From assembly GCF_002261225.1 (NCBI RefSeq), contig NZ_NEVM01000005.1, positions 2,294,001 to 2,358,000 of the forward strand: a stretch of 64,000 bases of DNA, given 5' to 3'. The position numbers and the translations under genes were made by a program. The notes beneath the pieces were generated by a model. The model did not search any database, was not told where the DNA came from, and worked only from the letters and a program-made list of their open reading frames with translations. This DNA comes from Bordetella genomosp. 10 (lineage in GTDB: Bacteria; Pseudomonadota; Gammaproteobacteria; Burkholderiales; Burkholderiaceae_B). This document shows positions 17,110 through 24,950 of the stretch, piece after piece. Position 1 is the stretch's first letter; each line of letters starts with the position of its first letter.

Positions 17110-18195
17110 TCAGCCCGCGGGCGTCGACCATGCGCCGGCGGCCTGCAGCAGGCCGCGGGTATAGCCGAGCGCGAACGACATGAAGCGTTCGCGTCCCGCG
17201 TCGATATCGGAAACGGGCACATGGTCTGGACACAGCGGTCCGGCATAGCCGCCGCGCTGGTAGGCTTTGACGGCCTCGTACATATCGACGTCGCCCTCGT
17301 CCGGAAAGACTTCCTCGAAGTCCAGATAGCCGCCGCGGATATTCCTGAAATGGACCATGAAAATGCGGCCTGTCCTGGCGAACTCCTCGATCACCGCGGT
17401 CATATGCCTGCCCGGACGCTCGAACATCTCGGCGACCGTCCCCTGGCAGAAATTCAGGCCATGGTTTCTGCTAGGCGAGAGCGCGAGGAAGCGGCGCAGG
17501 CCGTCCACGGAGCCCACGACATGCTCGATGCCATTGAGCCCGCCCACGGGGTAGGCCGGGTCATGAGGATGGCAGGCCAGGCGCACGCCGGCCCGGTCCG
17601 CGGCCGTCACCAGGCCCTCGACGAGGAATTCGATGGCGTCCCATCCCGCCTGCACGCTGACGGGAGGCACCGCGCGCGCCATCTTCTGGCCGCAGAGCAT
17701 GGCCGAGGCCGAACCGCCCTCTTCCTGGTTGCTGGGGTAGCCCACCCCCCAGTAGGAATGCCTGCGGTCGTCTTCCGGTGAATAGTCGGCATGGACGAAT
17801 CCCGAATTCCGCGCGCCTCCCCGCCCCGGCTTCAGAGCCGTGCGAGTAATGCCCACCATCTGCACGTTGTATTTCAGGCAGGTAATGCCGGCCTCGGCCG
17901 CTCGCTGGATATTCCTCGCCAGCGTGTCGCGCTGTCGCCTTGCCCCTTCCAGGTCGACCAGCGAATCCAGCAGGATGGAGCCGACATCCAATGCGAAGAC
18001 GTCCAGTTTCATCCCATGGCTCTCCACCCATCTGCGATAGGCGGCCAGTTTGCCGGCATCCCACTCGCTGACGCCGCCCTGCGCAGAAACGAGCTCGGTC
18101 CCCCGGTTGTCGAGCACGACATGCTCTACCCCCAACTGCGCGGAAAGGCGCAAACGGCGCTCATCGGGGTTGAGAAGTTGCTCGCTGATGTACAT
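17110..18195 (-). CDS. UxuA-like mannonate dehydratase-family enzyme
   Basis: A 361-residue TIM barrel of the UxuA family, whose E. coli member dehydrates D-mannonate. Family landmarks include ITCLKYNVQ, CHPHDPAYPVGGLNG, GLNFCQGTVAEM and VHFRNIRGG, with His and Cys metal-ligand candidates in the second and third. UxuA proper is about 394 residues, so this is a somewhat shorter homologue and the substrate may be another hexonate. The start MYISEQLLNP is supported by GCGGGAT upstream. It is first in a minus-strand pair with the IlvD/Edd dehydratase. Two dehydratases for different aldonates feeding keto-deoxy acids is a reasonable inference. Confidence 0.8.
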   Translation of the reverse strand: MYISEQLLNPDERRLRLSAQLGVEHVVLDNRGTELVSAQGGVSEWDAGKLAAYRRWVESHGMKLDVFALDVGSILLDSLVDLEGARRQRDTLARNIQRAAEAGITCLKYNVQMVGITRTALKPGRGGARNSGFVHADYSPEDDRRHSYWGVGYPSNQEEGGSASAMLCGQKMARAVPPVSVQAGWDAIEFLVEGLVTAADRAGVRLACHPHDPAYPVGGLNGIEHVVGSVDGLRRFLALSPSRNHGLNFCQGTVAEMFERPGRHMTAVIEEFARTGRIFMVHFRNIRGGYLDFEEVFPDEGDVDMYEAVKAYQRGGYAGPLCPDHVPVSDIDAGRERFMSFALGYTRGLLQAAGAWSTPAG

Positions 18196-18502
18196 GAAAG
18201 ATCCCGCCTGCCGGTGTAGAGCCAACCTGGCAGGCAGGCGGCGCATGAAATGGACACGTGTCCATTCTTGAATGCCGGCTAAGCCGAATCAAGCAGCGGG
18301 ATGCATCGGGACTGCTTATTTCAGGGGCCAGTCCCAAATGGCGGGACACTTCATCAACGAACGGGAGACTAGGCGGACGGCGGCAGGTTTCCCCGGCCTT
18401 GCCCCAGGCGCAGCTTCAGCAAGTCGAGATACACGTCGAGCGATCGTTGCACCCCGGTGTTCGGATCAGCGCGGACATGAAACGCGAAGACCCGCCAGAC
18501 GC
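18196..18502. other. Intergenic region upstream of the UxuA-like gene
   Basis: No coding sequence is supported. The stretch contains the perfect palindrome at 18249-18266 and presumably the promoter of the UxuA/IlvD-type operon. The part at about 18330-18500 shows nothing that I can assign. Confidence 0.5.
18249..18266. promoter_or_regulatory. 18-bp perfect palindrome, candidate LacI operator
   Basis: AATGGACACGTGTCCATT is its own reverse complement and has the central CG step typical of LacI-family operators. It lies 54 bp before the UxuA-like start, where a repressor would block transcription of the dehydratase pair. The nearest LacI gene (14273-15277) is the most likely binder, by inference. 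Confidence 0.6.
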
Positions 18503-18530
18503 AAAAAAGCCGGCTGTGCGCCGGCTTTTT
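18503..18530 (-). terminator. Rho-independent terminator after tRNA-Val
   Basis: A perfect 7-bp stem (AGCCGGC/GCCGGCT) with loop TGTGC is flanked by A6 and T5. On the minus strand it follows the tRNA by 13 bp and ends in a U-run. The symmetric A/T flanks would also stop plus-strand transcription. Confidence 0.85.
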
Positions 18531-18543
18531 CTCTTCGGAATCC

Positions 18544-18618
18544 TGGTGGGCGGTACTGGTTTCGAACCAGTGACCCCTGCCGTGTGAAGGCAGTGCTCTA
18601 CCACTGAGCTAACCGCCC
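18544..18618 (-). tRNA. tRNA-Val (anticodon CAC)
   Basis: A 75-nt tRNA with encoded CCA. The acceptor stem is GGGCGGT/ACCGCCC. The D arm is GCTC...GAGC. The anticodon stem CTGCC/GGCAG holds loop TTCACAC, so positions 34-36 are CAC, reading GUG valine codons. The T arm contains GGTTCGAAACC. All four stems pair. A terminator follows 13 bp downstream and a good sigma-70 promoter lies 14 bp upstream, so it is a single-gene transcript. Confidence 0.95.
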
Positions 18619-18632
18619 GAAGTGAGACAGCG

Positions 18633-18662
18633 ACTATAGCACGGGTTTTTACATGCTTGCAA
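18633..18662 (-). promoter_or_regulatory. Sigma-70 promoter of tRNA-Val
   Basis: On the minus strand TTGCAA (-35) and TATAGT (-10) are separated by 18 bp, and the -10 ends 14 bp before the mature tRNA. Matches are 5 of 6 to TATAAT and 4 of 6 to TTGACA. Confidence 0.65.
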
Positions 18663-18719
18663 GCGCCGATGAAAAATCGCGACACGATCGTCAGGTGGCG
18701 CCGTGTCTGGAAACATCTG

Positions 18720-19457
18720 TCAGGGCGCCGCTTCCGCGGCCGGGGGCAGCGGTTCGTAGGTGCGCCAGACGCAGGCGCCGCCCGCCGACTTGTCCAGCAC
18801 CAGCAGATATTCCTGGTGCTCGGCCATTTCCTCGGGGCTCGCGGTCAGCACCGGCAAGCCGGAGGCGTCGAAGCGGGGCAGGATCTCGCCGCCCGACTGG
18901 GACCCGCTGCCGTCGTCTTCCACTTCGATCAGCAAGGCGTCCTGGCCGCGCGTCATCGCCAGCCAGACTTCGCCCAGCAATTGCGCGTCGAGCAAGGCGC
19001 CGTGCAGGGTCCGGTGGGCGTTGGAGATGCCGTAGAAGTCGCACAGCGCATCCAGCGAGTTGCGCTTGCCCGGACGGCGCTGGCGCGCCTCCATCAGCGA
19101 GTCGGTGATCTTGGCGCAATACTCCGCCATGGCGGGCTTGCCCAGGCGGGCCATTTCCGCATTGACGAACTTGGTGTCGAACGCCGCGTTGTGAATGATG
19201 ATCTCGGCGCCCCGCATGAATTCCATCAATTCATCGGCGATTTCCGCGAAGCGCGGCTTGTCCGACAGGAACTCCGTGGTCAGGCCGTGCACCGCCAGCG
19301 CCTCGGGATCGCTGTCGCGGTCCGGGTTCAGGTACACGTGCATGTTGCGGCCCGTGACCGTGCGGTTGAGGATTTCGACACAACCGATTTCGACGATGCG
19401 ATGGCCCTGGGCGGGATCCAGTCCGGTGGTTTCAGTATCGAAAATGATCTGGCGCAT
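18720..19457 (-). CDS. dnaQ: DNA polymerase III epsilon subunit (proofreading exonuclease)
   Basis: A 245-residue DnaQ. It carries the 3'-5' exonuclease DEDDh motifs: FDTETTGLDP (Exo I), NAAFDTKFVN (Exo II) and HGALLDAQLL with the catalytic His/Asp region (Exo III). A C-terminal tail for alpha-subunit binding follows. It acts in the replisome to remove mispaired 3' ends. It sits next to rnhA in the same direction (75 bp apart), the common dnaQ-rnhA pairing seen co-oriented here. The start is ATG at 19457. Confidence 0.95.
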   Translation of the reverse strand: MRQIIFDTETTGLDPAQGHRIVEIGCVEILNRTVTGRNMHVYLNPDRDSDPEALAVHGLTTEFLSDKPRFAEIADELMEFMRGAEIIIHNAAFDTKFVNAEMARLGKPAMAEYCAKITDSLMEARQRRPGKRNSLDALCDFYGISNAHRTLHGALLDAQLLGEVWLAMTRGQDALLIEVEDDGSGSQSGGEILPRFDASGLPVLTASPEEMAEHQEYLLVLDKSAGGACVWRTYEPLPPAAEAAP

Positions 19458-19532
19458 GGGTGCAATGAGGTCGGCGGAAAAACGGCAAGGCGACAGTTTA
19501 CGCCAGGCCCGCGCCGGCGGCGCGGCGCCCGC

Positions 19533-20018
19533 TCAATGCGCGTCGGAATGCCGCGTCAGGTCCTTGCGCCGGGCCTCGTCCACGCCGCGATTGGCCAGCA
19601 GGTCCGCCATTTCGTTGCCCGGATCCCCCGCGTGCCCGCGCACCCAGCGCCAGGTCACCTCATGGCGCTGCACCTGCTCGTCCAGCAGGCGCCACAGGTC
19701 GGCGTTCTTCACGGGCTTTTTCTCGGCGGTGACCCAGCCGCGCCGCTTCCAGTTGGCCAGCCATTCCGTCATGCCCTTCATCACGTACTGCGAGTCGGTA
19801 TGGATGGTGACGTTGCAGGCCTTGTTGAGCACGCCCAGGCCCTCGATGACGGCCATCAATTCCATGCGGTTGTTGGTGGTGGACATCTCGCCGCCGTGCA
19901 TGGTTTTTTCATGCGTGCCCGCGCGCAGCAGCACGCCCCACCCGCCGGGTCCGGGATTGCCCTTGCAGGCGCCGTCGGTCCAGATTTCCACTTTGGGGTG
20001 AGCGTCGTCAGTAGCCAA
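19533..20018 (-). CDS. rnhA: Ribonuclease HI
   Basis: A 161-residue RNase HI that cuts RNA in RNA-DNA hybrids. The catalytic acids are in [17 protein letters not shown] (Asp), [12 protein letters not shown] (Glu), TDSQYVMKG (Asp) and [12 protein letters not shown] (His/Asp), and the basic protrusion is [20 protein letters not shown]. The only in-frame start options before this conserved core are TTG at 20018 and CTG at 20033, since a stop lies at 20034-20036. TTG at 20018 is chosen. Translation may be weak or coupled. Confidence 0.95.
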   Translation of the reverse strand: MATDDAHPKVEIWTDGACKGNPGPGGWGVLLRAGTHEKTMHGGEMSTTNNRMELMAVIEGLGVLNKACNVTIHTDSQYVMKGMTEWLANWKRRGWVTAEKKPVKNADLWRLLDEQVQRHEVTWRWVRGHAGDPGNEMADLLANRGVDEARRKDLTRHSDAH

Positions 20019-20082
20019 AACGATGTATTCCAGTCAGTTCGAGAAAAGATAGCCGCGCATGATACGCGGCGACAACCCGCCA

Positions 20083-20847
20083 TCAAAGATCGCCGACGCG
20101 GTGATTCGCCACCACCGACGCCGCCGCGGGCGCCTTGCGCTTGCGCTTCCAGGCCGGACCGATCAGGCGCATGCTGGCCACCCGCTTGATGGCCGACACG
20201 ACGTAGACGGCCCCGCAGACGGCCCACCAGCGGTCGCCCGCCGACTCCATGAATTTCCAGCGGTCCAGCCAGACGTCGGTGCGGCAGGCCGGCGCATAGC
20301 AGCCGAAGCGCCCGCGATCGACCTCGAAGGACAGCAGCTTGAGCCAGTCCTTCACCCGCGCCAGCGAGACCTGGGCCGACGGCGCGTGCGGCAGCCACGG
20401 CTCCATGCCGGGCATGCGATTGCGCGCGCCCCACAGGCTCCAGGGATTGAAGCCCGAGATCACCACCCGCCCCTCGGGCATCAGAACCCGCTCCACCTCG
20501 CGCAGCACCTCGTGCGGCGCCTCGGTGCACTCGAAGGCATGGGGCAGGATCAGCAGGTCGATGCTGCCGGACTCGAACGGCAGCGCATGCGGATCGGCCA
20601 CCGTGCAGGCCTGCCAGCGCGCCGCCACCTCGGGCTCGGGCATCACCTCGCCCACGTAGGCCTTGAAGGGCATGCGGTTGGCGCGCAGCAGATCCAGCTC
20701 GGCCAGCCCCACCTGCAAGGCGTTGTAGCCGAAGACGTCGGCCACCACCGCATCGAACTGAGCCTGCTCCCAGCGCAGCGCGTACTGGCCCGGTGGTGTT
20801 TCGAACCACTCGGCCAGTTCTACAATCGGCGCAATTTCTTCTGCCAC
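20083..20847 (-). CDS. Class I SAM-dependent methyltransferase
   Basis: A 254-residue methyltransferase with GTG start (MAEEIAPIVE). The methyltransferase-11-type core is recognisable: ALPFESGSIDLLILPHAFECTEAPHEVLREVERVLMPEG split over motifs II to IV, then VVISGFNPWSLWGARN. The usual GxGxG motif I is poorly kept (DVFGYNALQVGLA), a feature of the family often found beside gloB/rnhA in betaproteobacteria. The substrate is unknown. It is divergent from gloB with only 19 bp between starts, so the promoters overlap. Confidence 0.8.
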   Translation of the reverse strand: MAEEIAPIVELAEWFETPPGQYALRWEQAQFDAVVADVFGYNALQVGLAELDLLRANRMPFKAYVGEVMPEPEVAARWQACTVADPHALPFESGSIDLLILPHAFECTEAPHEVLREVERVLMPEGRVVISGFNPWSLWGARNRMPGMEPWLPHAPSAQVSLARVKDWLKLLSFEVDRGRFGCYAPACRTDVWLDRWKFMESAGDRWWAVCGAVYVVSAIKRVASMRLIGPAWKRKRKAPAAASVVANHRVGDL

Positions 20848-20866
20848 GCTTTGGATTCCTTAGATC

Positions 20867-21703
20867 ATGCAAGCTACCCACGCCCCCGCTGGCGTCGGTG
20901 CCCAGGGTCCCGCCATCCTGCCGGTGCCGGCATTCTCCGACAACTACATCTGGCTGCTGCGCAACCAGGGCCTCGCCGCCGTGGTGGACCCGGGCGACGC
21001 CGCCCCCGTTTTCGCCGCGCTGGAAAAACAGCGCGAGGCCGGCGCGCCCCTGCAACTGCGCGCCATTCTACTCACGCATCATCACGCCGACCATGTGGGC
21101 GGCGTCCTGGAATTGTCGCGTGCAACCGGGGCGCCCGTGTACGGTCCCGCCCTCGAAACCTTGCCGCACTGCGACTTTCCGCTACAGGAAGGCGACCGGG
21201 TCCGGCTGCCGGAACTGGACCTGGACCTGGGCGTGCTCGACGTCCCAGGCCACACCGCCGGCCACATCGCCTACTGGGGTCGGGCGGCGGGCAGCGCCCA
21301 GGCCCTGTTCTGTGGCGACACCCTGTTCGCGGGCGGCTGTGGGCGCCTGTTCGAGGGAACCCCGGCGCAAATGTACGCATCCCTGGAAAAATTAGTAACA
21401 TTACCGCCTGAAACACAAGTTTTCTGCGCTCACGAGTACACTCTTGGCAACTTGCGCTGGGCACTGGCAGTAGAACCCGCCAACCGCACCCTGCAACAGT
21501 GGTATCAGCGGGCCCGGCAACTGCGCGAACAAGGTCTTCCCACCCTGCCCTCCTCGATAGGCCAGGAGCGGGACACCAATCCTTTCCTGCGCACGCAGCA
21601 AGTTGACGTTGCCAAGGCTGCCGCAGTTCAGGCTGGGCGTTCACTAACCTCGCCGGTCGAAGTATTTGCCGTACTTCGGGAATGGAAGAATAACTTCAAG
21701 TGA
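20867..21703 (+). CDS. gloB: Hydroxyacylglutathione hydrolase (glyoxalase II)
   Basis: A 278-residue metallo-beta-lactamase-fold hydrolase that splits S-lactoylglutathione to lactate and glutathione, the second step of methylglyoxal detoxification. The metal motif is THHHADHVGG, with further ligands in DVPGHTAGH, FCGDTLFAGGCGRLFEG and CAHEYTLGNLRWAL. The C-terminal glutathione-binding part includes NPFLR. Length is typical (about 255-280). mltD begins 8 bp after its stop, so the two are probably co-transcribed. Confidence 0.93.
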   Translation: MQATHAPAGVGAQGPAILPVPAFSDNYIWLLRNQGLAAVVDPGDAAPVFAALEKQREAGAPLQLRAILLTHHHADHVGGVLELSRATGAPVYGPALETLPHCDFPLQEGDRVRLPELDLDLGVLDVPGHTAGHIAYWGRAAGSAQALFCGDTLFAGGCGRLFEGTPAQMYASLEKLVTLPPETQVFCAHEYTLGNLRWALAVEPANRTLQQWYQRARQLREQGLPTLPSSIGQERDTNPFLRTQQVDVAKAAAVQAGRSLTSPVEVFAVLREWKNNFK

Positions 21704-21711
21704 TCTGACTG

Positions 21712-23124
21712 ATGAAATTGCTCCGACTGATTGTTCCCTTGCTGGTGGCCTTGCTGGCAGGATGCGCGGGAACAGCGCCGAAACAGAATTTCTCTGACGC
21801 CGATTCCAAGCAGCCCGGATATCCCAATCGTTATGTCGCCGCGGTGACTTCGCGCACCGTCGACCTGACCCACCCTCCCCGCGACGTGTGGGACCGCATC
21901 CGCCGCGGCTTCGCCATCCCGAATCTGAATACGCCGCTGACGGAGCAATGGACCGAGTATTACGCCTCCCATCCTGAAGCCATGCAGCGCATGGCCGAGC
22001 GCGCCGGCAAGTATCTCTATTACGTCACCGAGGAAATCAACGAACGCGGCCTGCCCACCGAGCTGGCGCTGCTGCCCTTCGTCGAAAGCGCCTACAACCC
22101 GACCGCGCTATCGCGCTCGCAAGCCTCGGGCCTGTGGCAGTTCGTGCCCGCGACCGGCCAGCATTTCAACCTGAAGCAGGACTGGTGGCGCGACGAACGG
22201 CGCGACCCCATCGCGTCGACCAACGCGGCGCTCGACTACCTGGAGTCGCTGTTCGAGATGCAGGGCGACTGGTACCTGGCGCTGGCCTCGTACAACTGGG
22301 GCGAGGGCTCGGTGCAGCGCGCCATGGCCAAGAACGCGGCCGCGGGCCTGCCGACCGACTACCTGTCGCTGCAGTTGCCCGAAGAGACCCGCAACTACGT
22401 GCCCAAGCTGCAGGCCATCAAGAACATCATCGCCGACCCGGCGAAATACGCGGTGGTGCTGCCGCCGGTGAGCAACCAGCCCTATTTCGCCACGGTGCAG
22501 AAGAACCAGGACATGGACGTGGAGGTCGCCGCCCGCTTGGCCGAAATGCCGCTGGACGAGTTCAAGGCCCTGAATCCCTCCTTCAACCGCCCGCTGATTC
22601 GCGGCGAGCACGCGCCGACGCTGATCCTGCCGGCCGACCGCGTGGCCATCTTCAACGCCAACATCGACGCCTACAAGGGCCAGTTGTCGAGCTGGAAGGT
22701 CTACAGCGCGCGCCGCGGCGAGTCGTATGCCTCCATCGCCAAGCGCTTCGGCGTGTCCGAATCGACGCTGCGCCAGGTCAACGAGATCCCCCACCGGCAG
22801 AAGGCCGCCGTGGCGCAGAACCTGCTGGTGCCGGGCAATACCGGCGGCGTGCAGGTGGCTTCCCTCGATATGTCGAGCGGCGCCGAACGCGCCGAGTTCA
22901 AGCCGGCGGTGGCGCAACGGCAGGGCCGCCTGGCCTCGGTCAAGCCCAATGCCGTCAAGCCCAACGTCCGCCAGCACAAGGTGCGCAACGGCGATACGCT
23001 GTTCTCGCTGGCGCGCCAGTACGGCACGTCGGTGGACGCCTTGCGGGCGCTGAACAATCTGCGCGGCAACAACCTGAAGGTGGGCAGCACGCTGCGCGTG
23101 CCGGGCACCAACGTCCGGGGCTGA
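21712..23124 (+). CDS. mltD: Membrane-bound lytic transglycosylase D
   Basis: A 470-residue lipoprotein with lipobox LLAGC (Cys18). The SLT domain has the catalytic Glu in PFVESAYNP and the family stretch ASGLWQFVPATG. Two LysM peptidoglycan-binding modules follow, one around residues 325-370 (VYSARRGESYASIAKRFGVS) and one at 420-468 (HKVRNGDTLFSLARQYGTS). It cleaves glycan strands, forming anhydro-muropeptides. Its last 41 bp (23081-23121) recur exactly at 26685-26725, which marks this 3' end as a rearrangement or integration point. Confidence 0.93.
   Translation: MKLLRLIVPLLVALLAGCAGTAPKQNFSDADSKQPGYPNRYVAAVTSRTVDLTHPPRDVWDRIRRGFAIPNLNTPLTEQWTEYYASHPEAMQRMAERAGKYLYYVTEEINERGLPTELALLPFVESAYNPTALSRSQASGLWQFVPATGQHFNLKQDWWRDERRDPIASTNAALDYLESLFEMQGDWYLALASYNWGEGSVQRAMAKNAAAGLPTDYLSLQLPEETRNYVPKLQAIKNIIADPAKYAVVLPPVSNQPYFATVQKNQDMDVEVAARLAEMPLDEFKALNPSFNRPLIRGEHAPTLILPADRVAIFNANIDAYKGQLSSWKVYSARRGESYASIAKRFGVSESTLRQVNEIPHRQKAAVAQNLLVPGNTGGVQVASLDMSSGAERAEFKPAVAQRQGRLASVKPNAVKPNVRQHKVRNGDTLFSLARQYGTSVDALRALNNLRGNNLKVGSTLRVPGTNVRG
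23081..23121. repeat. 41-bp direct repeat, left copy (mltD 3' end)
   Basis: These 41 bases encode the last LysM residues of mltD up to two codons before the end. They are identical to 26685-26725, 3604 bp away in the same orientation. Flanking bases differ on both sides. The pair brackets a stretch of broken genes. Confidence 0.95.
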
Positions 23125-23151
23125 CGCCGCGTCCGGCGCTTTTCCAGGGCA

Positions 23152-23188
23152 ACACGGCCCGATCCGCCTACGGCGGATCGGGCCGTGT
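23152..23188. terminator. Long perfect hairpin after mltD
   Basis: A perfect 17-bp stem (starting ACACGGCCCG) with loop TAC lies 27 bp after the mltD stop. There is no T-run, so it may act as a factor-assisted terminator or an mRNA 3'-end protecting hairpin. Confidence 0.6.
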
Positions 23189-23347
23189 GCATTGCGGGCC
23201 GCCCCCCGGCCATGCGGCCGGCGGGCGCGGCGAGGAAATCCATCAGGTATTTCGCATGTCCGATGCGCGCGACAGCGACAAATCTGATTCGCGGGATCGC
23301 GGCGATTCCGGATACTGCGCGGGCCATTTCGACAGGAGCCCCATGCC

Positions 23348-24109
23348 ATGCCCACCTCGCACAAACATTCCTTCCTCTGCGGCTGCGACACCACGCAGCA
23401 CGTTGCGCATGCCGAGCCCGCCCGGCCCGCCCGCCGCCGTTTCGTGGGCCTGTCCCTGGCCGTCAGCGCCGCGGGCGGGCTGGGGCTGGGTGCGATGCAC
23501 GCGCAAGTCCATGCGAACGCCATGCCGGCGCCGCTGCCCGCCGGCACGCCGGATGAAGCGCTGGCGAAGCTGATGGCCGGCAATGCCCGCTATCTCAAGC
23601 TCGAGCTCACCTCGTTCCAACAGGACTACGAGGTGCTGCGCACGCATACCAGCGAAAGCCAGTCCCCGTTCGCCGCGATATTGGCCTGCTCCGATTCGCG
23701 CGTCCCGGTCGAATTGATTTTCGACCAGTCCATCGGGCGCATCTTCACCGTCCGCGTGGCGGGCAATGTCGCCGCCTCGCCGGTCATCGCCAGCCTCGAA
23801 TATGCGGTGGAGGCCTTGAAGGTCAGGGCGCTGATGGTGCTGGGCCATAGCCAATGCGGCGCCGTTAAGGCGGCCATCGCCAACAAGGACGTGCCCGGGC
23901 AGGTCACGGCCTTGTATCCCTACATGCGCCCGGCCCTCGTCAACAGCCCCACGCCGGAATACCGGGCCGTGGTCATGCAGAACGCCATCGAGCAGGCCAA
24001 GGTGCTGAGCGCATCGTCGCCCGTGATTTCCCACCGGATCAGGACGGGAGAACTGAAGGTCCGCGCGGCGATCTATGACGTGGAAACCGGAAAGGTGGAA
24101 TTGCTGTAG
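23348..24109 (+). CDS. Exported beta-carbonic anhydrase (Tat-type signal)
   Basis: A 253-residue beta-class carbonic anhydrase, interconverting CO2 and bicarbonate. Zinc ligands are Cys114 (with the Asp116-Arg118 dyad in CSDSR), His167 and Cys170 (HSQCGA). The AGNVA loop near residue 138-143 is present. Residues 29-50 (RRRFVGLSLAVSAAGGLGLG) look like a twin-arginine export signal after a 28-residue leader containing two nearby cysteines (CGC, residues 11-13). AGGAG lies 9 bp before the ATG. It is the only intact gene between the left 41-bp repeat and the broken LysR gene. Confidence 0.88.
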   Translation: MPTSHKHSFLCGCDTTQHVAHAEPARPARRRFVGLSLAVSAAGGLGLGAMHAQVHANAMPAPLPAGTPDEALAKLMAGNARYLKLELTSFQQDYEVLRTHTSESQSPFAAILACSDSRVPVELIFDQSIGRIFTVRVAGNVAASPVIASLEYAVEALKVRALMVLGHSQCGAVKAAIANKDVPGQVTALYPYMRPALVNSPTPEYRAVVMQNAIEQAKVLSASSPVISHRIRTGELKVRAAIYDVETGKVELL

Positions 24110-24157
24110 CGGCCCCGGGCGGCAAAGCGGCGCGGTGGCCCGGTGCGCATGCATCGC

Positions 24158-24606
24158 CTATTGCAGATGCAAATGCGCGCGCTTCAGGTCCTCGATGAAG
24201 GCCTGCACGATAGGGCCGCGCTGGCTGCGCTTGCGCGTGACGACGTGGAAGGTCACCTCGTAGCTGAGCATTTTGGTATTGAGCGGCGCCAGCAATCCGC
24301 GCCGGATGTACGATGCCGCGAACTGCTGCGGCAGATAACCCAGATGGTGGCCGGACAAGATCAGGAGCGAAACGGCCTCCATGTTGTCGGCCTGGGCGGT
24401 CACCTTGCTCGGCGTGGTCGAGTGCTGGGCCTCGGGCGTCGGGTAGGTGCGCCAGACCCATTCGTGATCCACGACTTCGGCGGGATCGAGCCGCCCCGCC
24501 CGCTCGTAAAGCGGATGCCCGCGCCCGCAGCAGGCGATCTGCCGCTCGATGAATAGCGGCGTGTATTCGAGCGTCGGCACGCGGTGCCAGAAATACCCGA
24601 CCGCGA
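24158..24606 (-). pseudogene. LysR regulator fragment (effector domain only)
   Basis: About 149 codons of a LysR effector-binding domain remain, from VAVGYFWHRVPTLEY to the C-terminus; the DNA-binding half is absent. The upstream in-frame sequence reads antisense through the lyase and permease fragments and is not LysR. The break at about 24600-24608 coincides with a divergent lyase fragment, so one deletion removed both 5' ends and the promoter between them. Confidence 0.8.
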
Positions 24607-24712
24607 CCTGATCGAGGACAAGTACACCGCCTTCGAGGCCGTGGACACGCTGCACAAGGTGCTGCCGGCCATGGCTGGAATGATCCGGACGCTGCAGGTC
24701 GACGTCACGCGC
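24600..24712 (+). pseudogene. Argininosuccinate lyase-like gene fragment
   Basis: About 35 residues match the fumarase/aspartase-superfamily argininosuccinate lyase segment RDLIEDKYTAFEAVDTL followed by LPAMAGMIRTL. This corresponds to a stretch around residue 320-360 of a roughly 500-residue enzyme. Both ends are missing: the LysR fragment abuts on the left and a permease fragment in another frame on the right. Confidence 0.7.
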
Positions 24713-24947
24713 CATCGGCATGACCAGGCTCACCACCCTGCGCCGTATCGTGCTGCCGCAGGCCCTGCGCGTCATCGTCCCGCCCGTCGGCAACGAGATC
24801 ATTGAACTGCTGTTGGTGTCCACGGTCTGGTACCTGGCGGTGGTGTCGGTGTTTTCCATCGGCCAGCATTTCCTCGAAAAGGCCCTGGCCCGCAGCCAGG
24901 GGCGGCGCGCGCGCCCTGCCAATGCAGAAACCCTGCAGGAGGCCTGA
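24708..24947 (+). pseudogene. Amino-acid ABC transporter permease fragment
   Basis: The C-terminal part of a HisM/GlnP-type permease. It keeps GMTRLTTLRRIVLPQALR with the EAA-loop region, then VPPVGNEIIELL joined directly to LVSTVWYLAVVSV. The normal family has about 30 further residues (one membrane segment) at this join, so an in-frame internal deletion is inferred. The N-terminal half is gone. The remaining tail is in frame to its stop at 24945-24947, 3 bp before the ATPase gene. Confidence 0.75.
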
Positions 24948-24950
24948 ATC

